Shown here one piece after another: positions 46,435 to 55,929 of a stretch of DNA of 64,000 nt; the first letter of the stretch is position 1; every line of letters starts with the position of its first letter. Both the position numbers and the translations under genes were made by a program. Under the pieces are notes generated by a model. It saw nothing but the letters and a program-made list of their open reading frames with translations. It did no database searches and was not told the origin of the DNA. The stretch lies in NCBI RefSeq assembly GCF_014873495.1, contig NZ_JADBGF010000001.1, forward strand, positions 620,001 to 684,000, written 5' to 3'. Source of the stretch: Streptomyces stelliscabiei. Lineage in GTDB: Bacteria > Actinomycetota > Actinomycetes > Streptomycetales > Streptomycetaceae.

Positions 46435-46899
46435 ATGGCCGGCGACGACGTCCCGACACCCCTCGCGGGTGCGCACCGGAGTGTCGAGCTGGACCGTACC
46501 GAGGCACTGCGACTGTTGGGCACCGTGTCCCTGGGGCGGATCGTCTTCACCCGGAACGCGCTGCCGACGATCCGTCCGGTGAACCATGTCCTGGTCGACG
46601 GCGACATCGTCATCCGCACCCACGGCGACGCCGCGCTGACCCGGTACACCCGCCGGACCGGTGACGAGGGCGCCGTCGTCGCCTACGAGGCCGACGCCCT
46701 CGACCCCGACACCCACCTCGGGTGGAGCGTGGTGGCCACCGGGTACGCACGGCTGGTCACCGACCCACGCGAACTGGCCCGCTATCGGGCCCTGTTGCGC
46801 CCCTGGGCGACGCAGTGGATGGATCACGCCGTCCGTATCCGCCCCGATCTGATCACCGGTCTCCGCCTCACCGACGAGGCCCCTGCGCCCTCCGGCTGA
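46435..46899 (+). CDS. Pyridoxamine 5'-phosphate oxidase-like flavin-binding protein
   Basis: A 154-residue split-barrel protein starting MAGDDVPTPLAGAHRSV. It has the core LGTVSLGRIVFTRNALPTIRPVNHVLVDGDIVIRTHG, then VVAYEADALDPDTHLGWSVVATGYARLV, typical of the PNPOx-like family found in DevR regulons. It probably binds FMN or a deazaflavin; the substrate is unknown. The Shine-Dalgarno is weak. It lies downstream of the palindrome at 46310, so control by low oxygen is likely. Confidence 0.88.
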   Translation: MAGDDVPTPLAGAHRSVELDRTEALRLLGTVSLGRIVFTRNALPTIRPVNHVLVDGDIVIRTHGDAALTRYTRRTGDEGAVVAYEADALDPDTHLGWSVVATGYARLVTDPRELARYRALLRPWATQWMDHAVRIRPDLITGLRLTDEAPAPSG

Positions 46900-46979
46900 A
46901 CCCCGTCGGTGCCCATGGCGCGGGGTGCGACCGGGGCTCAGGCGGGCAGGTGCAGGTCGTACAGGGGCCGTCCGGCGGC

Positions 46980-47399
46980 GAGTTCGCATCCGATGACCAG
47001 GTCGGGGCCGATCGCGAGAACCATCCGGGTTCCGCGCCACCGCCCACGGTACGCACCGTCGTTGGGCACAGGGTCGTGACGCTGCGCGGCGAGATCGACC
47101 TCGCGGCGGCGAGCCCGATGTCGGCGCTCCTGGACGCCGTCGCCTCCGGCCGCGGCCCGACCTGGTGCTCGACCTTCGATCGGTGTCCTTCATCGACTGC
47201 GCGGGCCCCGGCGTGCTGTGCCGGGCACTGAACAGAGTCCGGGCCCGTGGCGGCCGACTCCAGCCGGTCACGGAGAGTGACTCTTTCGGCGGTGCTCCGC
47301 TGCGCCGGTCCGGGCGGGATCTTCGAGGTGCATCCGTGTCTGTCCGGGGCGCTGGACCGCGCGACGTCCGCCTCCGCCCAGTCCGCGTCGGTGGGCTGA
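46980..47399 (+). pseudogene. Frameshifted STAS-domain anti-sigma antagonist
   Basis: Three frames carry successive parts of a STAS fold: VVGHRVVTLRGEIDLAAASP, then LVLDLRSVSFIDCAGPGVLCRAL with the phosphorylatable-Ser loop changed to Asp-Cys-Ala, then LRCAGPGGIFEVHPCLSGALDRA to a stop at 47399. Two frameshifts, near 47158 and 47280, prevent a normal protein. It may once have partnered an RsbW-type kinase such as that at 42083. Confidence 0.7.
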
Positions 47400-47592
47400 A
47401 CGGCCCGCCCCCGGCCGGGAATTCGGTGGTGCTTCGGGAGGAGGGGGCAAGTCGTGGGCTGTGGCGAACCGGCGGGGAGGACGAGGATTCACGGTGCCCG
47501 GTTCGCCGTCGTGCCCTCGTAGGCGCCTCGGCCGGGGCCCCCGGTGTGCGGACGGGGCCGGTGTACTCGACGCCACCGGCCCCCTCCGGATC

Positions 47593-49974
47593 TCAGCTGT
47601 CCCAGGTCCAGTCGGCGATCTCGGGCAGGTCGGTGCCGTGTGCGCGGATCCAGGCGTGGTGGCGCGTTCGGACGTCGGCCATCCGCTGGCGTACGGCGGC
47701 GGCGCGGACCGCGAGGCCGGGGACGCGGTCGATGACGTCCATGACCAGGCGGTAGCGGTCCAGGTCGTTACGGACGACCATGTCGAACGGTGTCGTCGTC
47801 GTGCCGGACTCCTTGTAGCCGCGCACATGCAGGTTCCTGTGGCCGGTGCGGCGGTAGGCGAGGCGGTGGATCAGCCACGGGTAGCCGTGGTAGGCGAAGA
47901 TCACCGGCTTGTCGGTGGTGAAGAGGCCGTCGTACTCGTAGTCGCCCATCCCGTGCGGGTGTTCCTCGTGGGGCAGCAGCCGGGTCATGTCGACGACGTT
48001 CACGACCCGGACGGCCAGGTCGGGCAGGTGACGGCGGAGCAACTGGGCGGCGGCCAGTACCTCCTGGGTGGGTACGTCACCCGCGCAGGCGAGGACCACG
48101 TCCGGTTCGCCGCCGTTCTCCGTGCCGGCCCAGTCCCAGATCCCGGCGCCGCGCGCGCAGTGGGCGCGGGCCTGGTCCATGGAGAGCCAGTCGAAGCAGG
48201 GCTGCTTGCCGGCCACGACGACGTTGACGTGGTCGCGGCTGCGCAGGACGTGGTCGGCGACGCAGAGGAGGGTGTTGGCGTCCGGCGGCAGGTAGACGCG
48301 GACGACCTGGGGGCTCTTGTTGAGGACGTGGTCGACGAAACCGGGGTCCTGATGCGAGAAGCCGTTGTGGTCCTGCCGCCAGACGTGCGAGGTGAGCAGG
48401 TAGTTGAGGGAGGCGATCGGGGCCCGCCAGGGCAGCTCCCGCGAGGTCTTCAGCCACTTGATGTGCTGGTTGACCATCGAGTCCACGATGTGCACGAACG
48501 CCTCGTAGCAGGAGAACAGCCCGTGCCGCCCGGTCAGCAGATAGCCCTCCAGCCAACCCTGGCACAGGTGCTCGGAAAGGATCTCCATCACCCGGCCGTG
48601 CCGGTCGAGGTGCTCGTCGACCGGCAGACGCTCGGCCTGCCAGGCCTTGCCGCTGGCCTTGAAGAGGGCCTGGAGGCGGTTCGACGCCGTCTCGTCAGGT
48701 CCGACGACCCGGAAGTCCCGCCGCAGGCGGGTGTCGTTCATGATCTGCTCCAGGAGACCGCCCAGGACACGGGTCGGCTCGTGCAGGGTCGTGCCCGGCT
48801 TCTCGACCGGTACGGCGAAGTCGTCCAGGGAGCGGATGGGCAGGTCACGCACGAGGAGCCCACCGTTGGCGTGCGGGGTGGCGCCCAGTCGCCCGGTACC
48901 GGAGGGCACGCAGGCGAGGACGTCGCCGACGGGGCGGCCGCCCCGGTCGAACAGTTCCTCGGGCCGATACGACCGCAGCCACGCCTCCAGCTGCCGCAGG
49001 TGCTCAGGGTTCTCGCGGACGTGCGCCAGGGGCACCTGGTGGGCACGCCAGGTCCCCTCGACGGGCTCGCCGTCGACCTCCGCGGGGCCCGTCCAGCCCT
49101 TCGGCGTACGCAGAACGATCATCGGCCAGTGCACCCGCTGCGTGGCACCGTCCTCGCGGGCCGCCCGCTGCTCCAGGGCGATGAGGTCGAGGGCCTCGTC
49201 GAAGGCGCGGGCCATCGCCCGGTGGACGGCCGACGGGTCGTCGCCGGTGACGTGGATCGGTACATGGCCGTAGCCGCGCAGGAGTTCGTCGAGTTCGGCC
49301 TCCGGCAGGCGGGAGAGCACGGTCGGGTTGGCGATCTTGTAGCCGTTGAGGTGCAGGATCGGCAGGACGGCGCCGTCGTGGACCGGGTCGAGGAACTTGT
49401 TCGAGTGCCAGGAGGCGGCCAGGGGGCCGGTCTCCGCCTCGCCGTCCCCGATCACACAGGCGACCAGCAGGCCGGGGTTGTCGAAGGCGGCCCCGTAGGC
49501 GTGGGCGAGCGAGTAGCCGAGTTCGCCGCCCTCGTGGATCGAACCGGGGACGTCCGGGGCGACGTGGCTGGGCACTCCACCGGGGAAGGAGAACTGCCGG
49601 AACAGCCGCTCCATGCCCGCCGCGTCGCGCGGCACGTCCGGGTACGTCTCGCTGTAGCTGCCCTCCAGCCAGGCGTTGGCCAGCACGGACGGCCCGCCGT
49701 GGCCGGGTCCCCAGACGCACAGCGCGTCCAGCCCGCGCCCCCTGACCACCCGGTTCAGGTGGGTGTACACGAGGTTGAGGCCGGGCGAGGTGCCCCAGTG
49801 ACCGAGCAGCCGGGGTTTGATGTGCTCGGGCGCCAGGGGCTCGGTCAGCAACGGATTCGCCATCAGGTAGATCTGCCCGGCGGCCAGGTAGTTGGCGGCC
49901 CGCCAGTGCGCGTCCAGGGTGCGCAGTTCGTCGTCGGTCAGTACGGTGACGTTCTGGTGTTCGACCTTGGTCAT
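47593..49974 (-). CDS. xfp: Phosphoketolase (xylulose 5-phosphate/fructose 6-phosphate)
   Basis: A 793-residue thiamine-diphosphate enzyme starting [17 protein letters not shown], with GGAGT upstream. It shows [20 protein letters not shown], the ThDP-binding [14 protein letters not shown], the phosphoketolase-specific SYEAF region ([16 protein letters not shown]), and [11 protein letters not shown]. It cleaves xylulose 5-phosphate with phosphate to acetyl phosphate and glyceraldehyde 3-phosphate, giving ATP without oxygen. It is divergent from PPK2 with 47 bases between starts. Its presence in this island fits energy supply under hypoxia. Confidence 0.96.
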   Translation of the reverse strand: MTKVEHQNVTVLTDDELRTLDAHWRAANYLAAGQIYLMANPLLTEPLAPEHIKPRLLGHWGTSPGLNLVYTHLNRVVRGRGLDALCVWGPGHGGPSVLANAWLEGSYSETYPDVPRDAAGMERLFRQFSFPGGVPSHVAPDVPGSIHEGGELGYSLAHAYGAAFDNPGLLVACVIGDGEAETGPLAASWHSNKFLDPVHDGAVLPILHLNGYKIANPTVLSRLPEAELDELLRGYGHVPIHVTGDDPSAVHRAMARAFDEALDLIALEQRAAREDGATQRVHWPMIVLRTPKGWTGPAEVDGEPVEGTWRAHQVPLAHVRENPEHLRQLEAWLRSYRPEELFDRGGRPVGDVLACVPSGTGRLGATPHANGGLLVRDLPIRSLDDFAVPVEKPGTTLHEPTRVLGGLLEQIMNDTRLRRDFRVVGPDETASNRLQALFKASGKAWQAERLPVDEHLDRHGRVMEILSEHLCQGWLEGYLLTGRHGLFSCYEAFVHIVDSMVNQHIKWLKTSRELPWRAPIASLNYLLTSHVWRQDHNGFSHQDPGFVDHVLNKSPQVVRVYLPPDANTLLCVADHVLRSRDHVNVVVAGKQPCFDWLSMDQARAHCARGAGIWDWAGTENGGEPDVVLACAGDVPTQEVLAAAQLLRRHLPDLAVRVVNVVDMTRLLPHEEHPHGMGDYEYDGLFTTDKPVIFAYHGYPWLIHRLAYRRTGHRNLHVRGYKESGTTTTPFDMVVRNDLDRYRLVMDVIDRVPGLAVRAAAVRQRMADVRTRHHAWIRAHGTDLPEIADWTWDS

Positions 49975-50021
49975 GGGTGACTCCGGAACTCATCGACGGG
50001 TCGTCGGGTGGTGGAGGCGGC

Positions 50022-50825
50022 ATGGCTGGCAAGAAGGCGACGAAGGTGCCGCGCGCGGCGTACGAGGAAGAACTGCTGCGCCTGCAGACGGAGTTGGTGA
50101 AACTCCAGGAGTGGGTACGGGCGGAGGGCGCCCGGCTCGTGGTGATCTTCGAGGGGCGGGACGCGGCGGGCAAGGGCGGCACGATCAAGCGGGTCGCCGA
50201 GCATCTCAACCCGCGCGTCGCCCGGATCGCCGCGCTGCCCAAGCCGACGGAGCGCGAGCGCACCCAGTGGTATTTCCAACGGTACGTGGAGCATCTGCCG
50301 GCCGCCGGGGAGATCGTGCTGTTCGACCGGTCCTGGTACAACCGGGCCGGGGTCGAGCATGTGATGGGCTTCTGTACGAAGGAGGAGTACCAGCTCTTCC
50401 TTCGGCAGTGCCCGATCTTCGAGCGGATGCTGGTCGAGGACGGGATCCTGCTGCGCAAGTACTGGTTCTCGGTGAGCGACAGTGAGCAGCAGGAGCGGTT
50501 CCGCAAGCGGCTGGAGGACCCGCTGCGGCGCTGGAAGCTGTCGCCGATGGACCTGGAGTCGCTCGCCCGCTGGGAGGCGTACTCCCGGGCCAAGGACGAG
50601 ATGCTCGTGCACACCGACGTCTCCGAGGCGCCCTGGTACGTCGTCGAGAGCGACGACAAGCGTCGGGCGCGGCTGAACATGATCGCCCATCTGCTGGACT
50701 CCGTTCCGTACCACGAGGTCCCGCCGCCCGTCCTGGAGCTGCCGTCCCGACCGCCGTCGACCGGCTACGAGCGTCCGCCGCGTGACCTGCAGACCTACGT
50801 CCCCGATCACGCGGCGAGACTCTGA
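50022..50825 (+). CDS. ppk2: Polyphosphate kinase 2 family protein
   Basis: A 267-residue protein starting MAGKKATKVPRAAYEEE. The ATG at 50022 has GGAGG; one at 49977 is less likely. Walker A is FEGRDAAGKGGTIKR, Walker B is IVLFDRSWYNRAGVEHVMGF, and a lid region RWKLSPMDLESLARWEAYSRAKDEM follows. It moves phosphate between polyphosphate and nucleoside di- or triphosphates and would regenerate ATP or GTP from stored polyphosphate. It is convergent with a USP gene, 17 bases apart. Confidence 0.94.
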   Translation: MAGKKATKVPRAAYEEELLRLQTELVKLQEWVRAEGARLVVIFEGRDAAGKGGTIKRVAEHLNPRVARIAALPKPTERERTQWYFQRYVEHLPAAGEIVLFDRSWYNRAGVEHVMGFCTKEEYQLFLRQCPIFERMLVEDGILLRKYWFSVSDSEQQERFRKRLEDPLRRWKLSPMDLESLARWEAYSRAKDEMLVHTDVSEAPWYVVESDDKRRARLNMIAHLLDSVPYHEVPPPVLELPSRPPSTGYERPPRDLQTYVPDHAARL

Positions 50826-50842
50826 GCAACCGGTCACCACGG

Positions 50843-51769
50843 TCACCCGCTCTCGGGGACGAGCACGACCGGGCAGGCCGAGTGGTGCAGCACGCCGTGC
50901 GCCACCCGGCCGAGCTGGAGCCCGAAGTGCCGCTCCCGGCGTCTGGCTCCCACGATCAGGAGGTCGGCGTCGTACGAGGCGTCGACCAGCACGTTCCGGG
51001 CGTACCCCTCGGCCGTACGGCGCTGGAGCCGTACATCGGCGGGGGCGTCCCGCAGCGCGGCCTCCAGGGCCTCGGCGGCCTGCCGCTCGTGCGGACCGGC
51101 GGGCTCCCCGGCCAACAGCGGATGGCCGGTGCTCTCCTGGGCGGGGCGCCGCCAGGCGCGTACGGCCTCGACCTGCGCCCCGCGCCTGCGCGCCTCCTCG
51201 AAGGCGAAGCGCACCGCCGCCGGATTCGTGACGGGCTTCCGTTCGGCACCGTACGCCGGACTGGTCCCGCCGCCGACGCCGACGACGACGCGGCCGTGGG
51301 TCGCGGGCAGGGCCCGGTTGTCGTGGCTGCCGCGCACGACGACCATCGGGCAGTGCGCGTGCGCGGCCACCGTCAGGCTCACCGAGCCCAGCAGCGCCTC
51401 GGTGAGGGCGCTGCGGCCGCGGGTGCCCGTCACCAGCAGCGAGGCGTCGCGGCTCTCCCTCAGCAGCGTGTACTCGGGTTCCTCGGGCAGCACGTCGGTG
51501 GAGATCTTCACGTCGGACCGGCGCCGCCGGGCCCGCCGGGCCGCGGTCTCCACGATGTCGCCCGCCCGCACGCGCTCGGACGGCTCCTCCAGCTCCTCGG
51601 CGAGCCGGGCTCCCTCGTACCGCTCCCACAGCGAGGCGTACACGACGCGCAGCGGCACCCCGCGCAGGGAAGCCTCGTCGGCCGCCCAGTCCACGGCCCG
51701 CAGACTCGGTTCGGAACCGTCGACGCCGACGACGATCGGCTGGTCCTCGGCTATGGCCACCGCACTCAC
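50843..51769 (-). CDS. Universal stress protein, two-domain
   Basis: A 308-residue protein. The GTG at 51769 overlaps the stop of the alcohol dehydrogenase gene (GTGA), so this is the third gene of a USP-ADH-USP operon. Two UspA domains: one begins PIVVGVDGSEPSLRAVDWA and holds LLVTGTRGRSALTEALLGSVSLTVAAHAHCPMVVVR (ATP-site G-x-G pattern kept); the second ends LLIVGARRRERHFGLQLGRVAHGVLHHSACPVVLVP. Confidence 0.93.
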   Translation of the reverse strand: MSAVAIAEDQPIVVGVDGSEPSLRAVDWAADEASLRGVPLRVVYASLWERYEGARLAEELEEPSERVRAGDIVETAARRARRRRSDVKISTDVLPEEPEYTLLRESRDASLLVTGTRGRSALTEALLGSVSLTVAAHAHCPMVVVRGSHDNRALPATHGRVVVGVGGGTSPAYGAERKPVTNPAAVRFAFEEARRRGAQVEAVRAWRRPAQESTGHPLLAGEPAGPHERQAAEALEAALRDAPADVRLQRRTAEGYARNVLVDASYDADLLIVGARRRERHFGLQLGRVAHGVLHHSACPVVLVPESG

Positions 51770-52788
51770 CGTCCCGCGTCGAGATCGAAGACGATCCGGG
51801 CCCTGACCTGGCCGCGCAGCACCTCGTCGACGCACTCGTTGACGGCCGTCAGCGGGCGGGTCTCACAGATGACCCTGCTCCGGCCCGCCGCGTGCAGCTG
51901 GAACACCTCGGCGAGGTCCTGCCGGGTACCCACGATCGAACCGATCACGCTGGTGCCGTTCAGGACGGTGTCGAAGATCGGGACCTGGACGGTCCCGTGC
52001 GCGGGCAGGGCGACCATGACGAGCTTGCCGCGGCGCCTGAGGCCCGCGTGGACGGCTGCGAAGGACGCGTCGTCCACCGCTAGTGCGAGGGCCGCGTGGG
52101 CTCCCCCGTGCCGCCTGAGCACCTCGCCGACGTTCTCCTTGCGGGCGTCGACGACGAGGTCGGCACCGAGCTCGGCGGCGAGTTCCAGCTTCTCGTCGGT
52201 CACGTCGATCGCCGCGACGGTGGCTCCGGCGATCTTGGCGTACTGCACGGCCAGGTGACCGAGCCCGCCGACTCCGGAGATCGCGACGAGCTGCGCGGGC
52301 CGCACGTCCGCGACCTTGAGCGCCTTGTACGTGGTCACGCCGGCGCAGGTCAGCGGAGCGGCGTCGACGGCGGTGACGCCGTCGGGCACCGGCTGTGCGA
52401 AGTCGGCCCAGGCCAGCATCTTCTCGGCGTAGCCGCCGTCGCAGCCGTAGCCGGTGTTGACCTGCTCCTCGCACAGCGTCTCCCAGCCGGACAGGCAGTG
52501 CTCGCACCGTCCGCAGGCGCGACCCAGCCAGGGCACGGCGACCCGCTGCCCGACGGACAGGTGGGTGACCCTCTCACCGAGCCTCTCGACGAGGCCGACA
52601 CCCTCGTGACCCGGGATGAACGGCGGGTGCGGCCTGACGGGCCAGTCACCGTGGGCGGCGTGGATGTCGGTGTGGCACAGCCCGGACGCCTCGACACGGA
52701 CACGGACCTGGCCGGGGCCGGGTTCGGGATCGGGACGCTCCTCGATGACCAAGGGCTCGCCGAAGGCTCGTACGACCGCTGCCTTCAT
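51766..52788 (-). CDS. adhA: Zinc-dependent alcohol dehydrogenase
   Basis: A 340-residue MDR enzyme starting MKAAVVRAFGEPLVIEE. The catalytic zinc site has C38 and H61 (GHEG) and a later Cys in APLTCAGVTTY. The structural zinc uses C92, C95, C98 and C106. The nucleotide site is ISGVGGLGHLAVQYAK. It interconverts primary alcohols and aldehydes with NAD(H), and in the island it could re-oxidise NADH when oxygen is scarce. It lies 25 bases after one USP gene and overlaps the next. Confidence 0.95.
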   Translation of the reverse strand: MKAAVVRAFGEPLVIEERPDPEPGPGQVRVRVEASGLCHTDIHAAHGDWPVRPHPPFIPGHEGVGLVERLGERVTHLSVGQRVAVPWLGRACGRCEHCLSGWETLCEEQVNTGYGCDGGYAEKMLAWADFAQPVPDGVTAVDAAPLTCAGVTTYKALKVADVRPAQLVAISGVGGLGHLAVQYAKIAGATVAAIDVTDEKLELAAELGADLVVDARKENVGEVLRRHGGAHAALALAVDDASFAAVHAGLRRRGKLVMVALPAHGTVQVPIFDTVLNGTSVIGSIVGTRQDLAEVFQLHAAGRSRVICETRPLTAVNECVDEVLRGQVRARIVFDLDAGR

Positions 52789-52813
52789 GGTGACAACTCC
52801 TTCAAGTGGCGCG

Positions 52814-53719
52814 TCAGTTGTGGGGGACGACAGCGACGGGGGCGGTGGAGTGGTGCAGAACGGCGTGGGTGACGGGCCCGATGTGGGCGCCGAAGGGGCT
52901 GCGGCGGATCCGGCGGCCCACGACGACGAGCGAGGCCTCGCGGGAGGCGTCGACGAGGTGGTTGCCGGGGGTGCCGTAGTGGGACTCCTCGGTGACCTCG
53001 ACGTGCGGGAACTTCTTGCGCCACGGCCGCACGACCTCGGTCAGGGCGGTGTTCTCGCGCAGGGCGAGGGAGGCGTGCAGTTCCAGGTCGACGGCGAGGC
53101 CGTAGGCGTAGTACGGAGGCGGGTTCCAGCCGTGGACGACCCGCAGTGACGTGCCCCGGCGGGCGGCTGCCGCGAACGCGAAGGCGATCAGCTCCTCGTC
53201 CGGGCTCTCGATGTCGAGACCGAGGACGACGGGGAGGAACGGGGTCCCGGCGGACGGTATGCCGGCGGGATCCATCGCGTGCTCGTCCGTGGCCTGTTCA
53301 CCGGCCCGGACCACGACCACGGGCCGCTCGGCGTGTGCGATGACGGCGAGACCGACCGAGCCGACCAGGAAACCGCCGATCCCGCTGAGCCCGCGCGAGC
53401 CGAGAACCAGCAGCTCGGCGTCCTTCGCGGCGCCCACCAGCTGCTCGGAGGGGCGGCCGGACAGCTGCTCGGTGCTCACGCGGAGACCGGGGTGCCGCAG
53501 CCGGAGCCCTTCGGCCGACTCACGCGGAACCCGTTCGGTCCAGTGCCGACGGGTCTCGGCGCCGAGGAGCGGTGCCTGGGCGAGGGGATCCGGCACGGGC
53601 TCCCAGACGTGCACCAGCTTCAGCGGCAGGTCGGACAGCCGCGCCTCGCGGGCGGCCCATTCGGCCGCCGCGCGGCTCTCGCGTGAGCCGTCGAGGCCGA
53701 CGGTGACGGTACGGTCCAT
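52814..53719 (-). CDS. Universal stress protein, two-domain, first gene of USP-ADH-USP operon
   Basis: A 301-residue protein starting MDRTVTVGLDGSRESRAAAE, with GGAGAGCGAG upstream. Domain 1 has LLVLGSRGLSGIGGFLVGSVGLAVIAHAERPVVVVR, an intact ATP-binding pattern. Domain 2 begins PVVLGLDIESPDEELIAFAF and ends VVVGRRIRRSPFGAHIGPVTHAVLHHSTAPVAVVPH. Two DevR-like palindromes lie 71-106 bases upstream of the start, and a third about 260 bases away. Confidence 0.94.
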   Translation of the reverse strand: MDRTVTVGLDGSRESRAAAEWAAREARLSDLPLKLVHVWEPVPDPLAQAPLLGAETRRHWTERVPRESAEGLRLRHPGLRVSTEQLSGRPSEQLVGAAKDAELLVLGSRGLSGIGGFLVGSVGLAVIAHAERPVVVVRAGEQATDEHAMDPAGIPSAGTPFLPVVLGLDIESPDEELIAFAFAAAARRGTSLRVVHGWNPPPYYAYGLAVDLELHASLALRENTALTEVVRPWRKKFPHVEVTEESHYGTPGNHLVDASREASLVVVGRRIRRSPFGAHIGPVTHAVLHHSTAPVAVVPHN

Positions 53720-53789
53720 GATCTCGCTCTCCTGTGTCCGCGCATCGGAAACCCGCTTCGATCCTTGTTCTCGGACAGCGCCCGTGGCA

Positions 53790-53825
53790 GGGGCCGCAGG
53801 TCCCGGCCACGGGCCGAACGGCCCT
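53790..53825. promoter_or_regulatory. Tandem DevR-like boxes upstream of the USP operon
   Basis: GGGGCCGCAGGTCCCG (53790-53805) and CGGGCCGAACGGCCCT (53810-53825) start 20 bases apart, two helical turns. The second is nearly identical to the box at 46310. They precede the minus-strand gene starting at 53719. Confidence 0.7.
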
Positions 53826-53976
53826 CTTTCCGGCACGGGCGTGGGCGGCGGACGGCGGACGGCGGCGAACGGGGCGGCGAGGTAGACGGCGCAGGGTCCC
53901 GCGACGGCCACGCACCGCGGCGCCATCCCGCCGGCCGGGGGGCGCCAGGCACCGGATGCCGAAGGTCGGTGGCCGA

Positions 53977-53992
53977 GGGACCGAACAGCCCT
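53977..53992. promoter_or_regulatory. Further DevR-like box
   Basis: GGGACCGAACAGCCCT agrees with the 46310 box at 14 of 16 bases. It lies in the 695-base spacer 53720-54414, which has no gene and separates the USP operon from the divergent cyclic-nucleotide-fold gene. A weaker TGGCCGAGTGGCCC is at 54310-54323, nearer that gene. Confidence 0.6.
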
Positions 53993-54414
53993 GTCCGCAG
54001 CGGGCGCCGTCCTCCGCCACCGGCGCGCCTGGCACAGGGGTGACCCCGGCCGGCCCCGAGGCCACGACGCGCTGATGACGGCGACCTCCGTCGCCCCGCT
54101 GACCGTCGGTGCCCCGGCCGCTACGCCCACCTTGCCAAGCCCTGAGTGAGATCCGGGACGACTGCAGTCCGGTGAGGCGCGGGTGGATGCGATGGTCGCA
54201 GGACCGGTGCGGTCCCCCAGCGCTCCAGACGCTCCTACGGGGTGATGAGCGCGTCGACTCGCCACACTGCCCCGGGGGCGCGGGGCGAGTCGGAAGGCTC
54301 CGTGCGCCCTGGCCGAGTGGCCCGGACAGGGGACCGGGTGGCCCATGGCCCAGCCCCGTGCGTCCGGCTCATGCTGGCCCTGGCAGTACCCCTACCCCCG
54401 CCGGGAGGCACGTC

Positions 54415-54882
54415 ATGATCGCCACGCCCACTCCCAGCATGCTGCGCGCCCTGCCTGCCGAGCACCGGCAGCGGCTCATGCACGTCGCCCGAGAGGTGTC
54501 CTTCCCCCAGGGAACGCGTCTGTTCGAGGAGGGTGGCCGGGCCGACCGGTTCTGGATCATCCGCACCGGCAGCATCGATCTCGACATGCGTGTTCCCGGC
54601 CGCCGCCCGGCCGTCATCGAGACTCTCCGGCACAACGAACTCGTCGGCTGGTCCTGGCTCTTCTCCCCGCATGCCTGGCATCTGGGCGCCGAGACGACGA
54701 CCCCCGTGCGGGCGTACGAGTTCGACGCCACGGCCGTCCGCCTCATGTGCCAGGAGGACCCCGCTCTGGGACGGTCCGTCACCCAGTGGGTGGGAGACGT
54801 GCTCGCCCACCGCCTGCACTCCGCCCGGACACGACTGCTCGACCTGTACGCCCCGTACGGTGCCGGCGGCAGCCTCGTCTGA
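54415..54882 (+). CDS. Cyclic-nucleotide-binding-fold protein without DNA-binding domain
   Basis: A 155-residue protein starting MIATPTPSMLRALPAEHRQ, with GGGAGG upstream. It is one cNMP-binding beta barrel: VSFPQGTRLFEEGGRADRFWIIRTGSIDLDM, then ETLRHNELVGWSWLFSPHAWHLGAETTTPVRAYEFD. The usual RSA phosphate cassette is not clear, so the ligand may not be cAMP. No helix-turn-helix follows, unlike Crp. Similar single-domain proteins occur in DevR regulons. Role unknown. Confidence 0.85.
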   Translation: MIATPTPSMLRALPAEHRQRLMHVAREVSFPQGTRLFEEGGRADRFWIIRTGSIDLDMRVPGRRPAVIETLRHNELVGWSWLFSPHAWHLGAETTTPVRAYEFDATAVRLMCQEDPALGRSVTQWVGDVLAHRLHSARTRLLDLYAPYGAGGSLV

Positions 54883-55090
54883 GCAGACCGGGATCCGAGG
54901 CAGGAAGGGGCCCCTCCCATGAACGGCACCCCGCACACCGTCGCTCGTCCGAGGCGACGGCCACAGGTGGCTCCGCTCCGCCACGCCCCTGACGGTCGCG
55001 ACGCTCCGGCCGGCGACACGGCCGATGGCCCACGGCGCCAGGCCGCCCGGCCGTGAACCACGGCCCGGTGGGTCGGATGGCGGGGCGGGT

Positions 55091-55106
55091 AGGGCCGGAT
55101 GGCCCT
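55091..55106. promoter_or_regulatory. DevR-like box upstream of the response regulator
   Basis: AGGGCCGGATGGCCCT lies 103 bases before the response regulator start, suggesting autoregulation. The rest of the spacer 54883-55208 shows no gene. Confidence 0.6.
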
Positions 55107-55208
55107 GGTACATCCGGCCCCGGCGAGCGATGATCGTCATCGCGGGCGGCTCACAGCCCGTCCGCCCTCGCGGGCCGCCGCCACGGACATCGGGGACAAG
55201 GGGCCGTC

Positions 55209-55907
55209 ATGACCGGAACACGCACCTTCACGGATCAGGATCCGATCCGTGTCTTCCTGCTGGACGACCACGAGGTCGTACGGCGCGGCATCACCGACCT
55301 GCTCGACGCCGAACCGGACATCTCCGTGGTCGGCGACGCGGACACCGTGGAGCACGCCCTGGCCCGCGGCCCGGCCCTGCGCCCCCACGTCGCCGTCCTC
55401 GACGTGCGTCTCCCGGACGGGGACGGCATCACGGTCTGCCGGGAGCTGCGCAGCCGGATGCCGGAGCTGGCCTGTCTGATGCTGACCTCGTTCGACGACG
55501 AGGAGGCCCTCCTCGACGCCATCATGGCGGGTGCCTCGGGCTACGTACTGAAGCAGATCAGGGGCTCCGACCTGGTCTCGGCGGTGCGCACGGTCGCCGC
55601 CGGCCAGTCCATGCTGGACCCCGCGACCACGGCCCGTCTGATGCGCTCCCTGCGCGCCGACCCCGCCGGGACACCCGCGGTCGCCCCCGAGCTGGCGAGC
55701 CTGACCCCTCGCGAGCGCGACATCCTCGCCCTCATCGGCGACGGCCTGACCAACCGCGAGATCGGCAAGAAGCTCTACCTGTCGGAGAAGACCGTCAAGA
55801 ACCACATCTCGCGCCTCCTGGCCAAACTCGGCGTCCAGCGCCGCGTCCAGGCCGCGGTCCTGGCCTCCCATCTGGAGCACCCGGACACCGGCGACGCCAC
55901 GGGGTGA
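55209..55907 (+). CDS. DevR/DosR-type (NarL family) response regulator
   Basis: A 232-residue regulator starting MTGTRTFTDQDPIRVFLLDD. The receiver has D19/D20, the phospho-accepting D65 in VAVLDVRLPDGDG and GYVLKQIRG. The LuxR-type helix-turn-helix (about 165-225) reads LTPRERDILALIGDGLTNREIGKKLYLSEKTVKNHISRLL, as in DevR. It is the probable partner of the kinase at 44395, 9 kb away, and the likely binder of the GGGGCCGAACGGCCCT-like sites. The streptomycete counterpart is known as OsdR (from memory). Confidence 0.92.
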   Translation: MTGTRTFTDQDPIRVFLLDDHEVVRRGITDLLDAEPDISVVGDADTVEHALARGPALRPHVAVLDVRLPDGDGITVCRELRSRMPELACLMLTSFDDEEALLDAIMAGASGYVLKQIRGSDLVSAVRTVAAGQSMLDPATTARLMRSLRADPAGTPAVAPELASLTPRERDILALIGDGLTNREIGKKLYLSEKTVKNHISRLLAKLGVQRRVQAAVLASHLEHPDTGDATG

Positions 55908-55929
55908 GGGGCGCGAGGCGACTGTGAGG

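Noticed and set aside
47393..47406. GGGCTGAACGGCCC, similar to the DevR-like boxes
   Set aside because: It overlaps the stop of the broken STAS gene and is not upstream of any start, so it is probably chance.
47461..49980. 839-codon open frame antisense to phosphoketolase
   Set aside because: It is a mirror of the conserved phosphoketolase codons, with low-complexity translation and no ribosome site.
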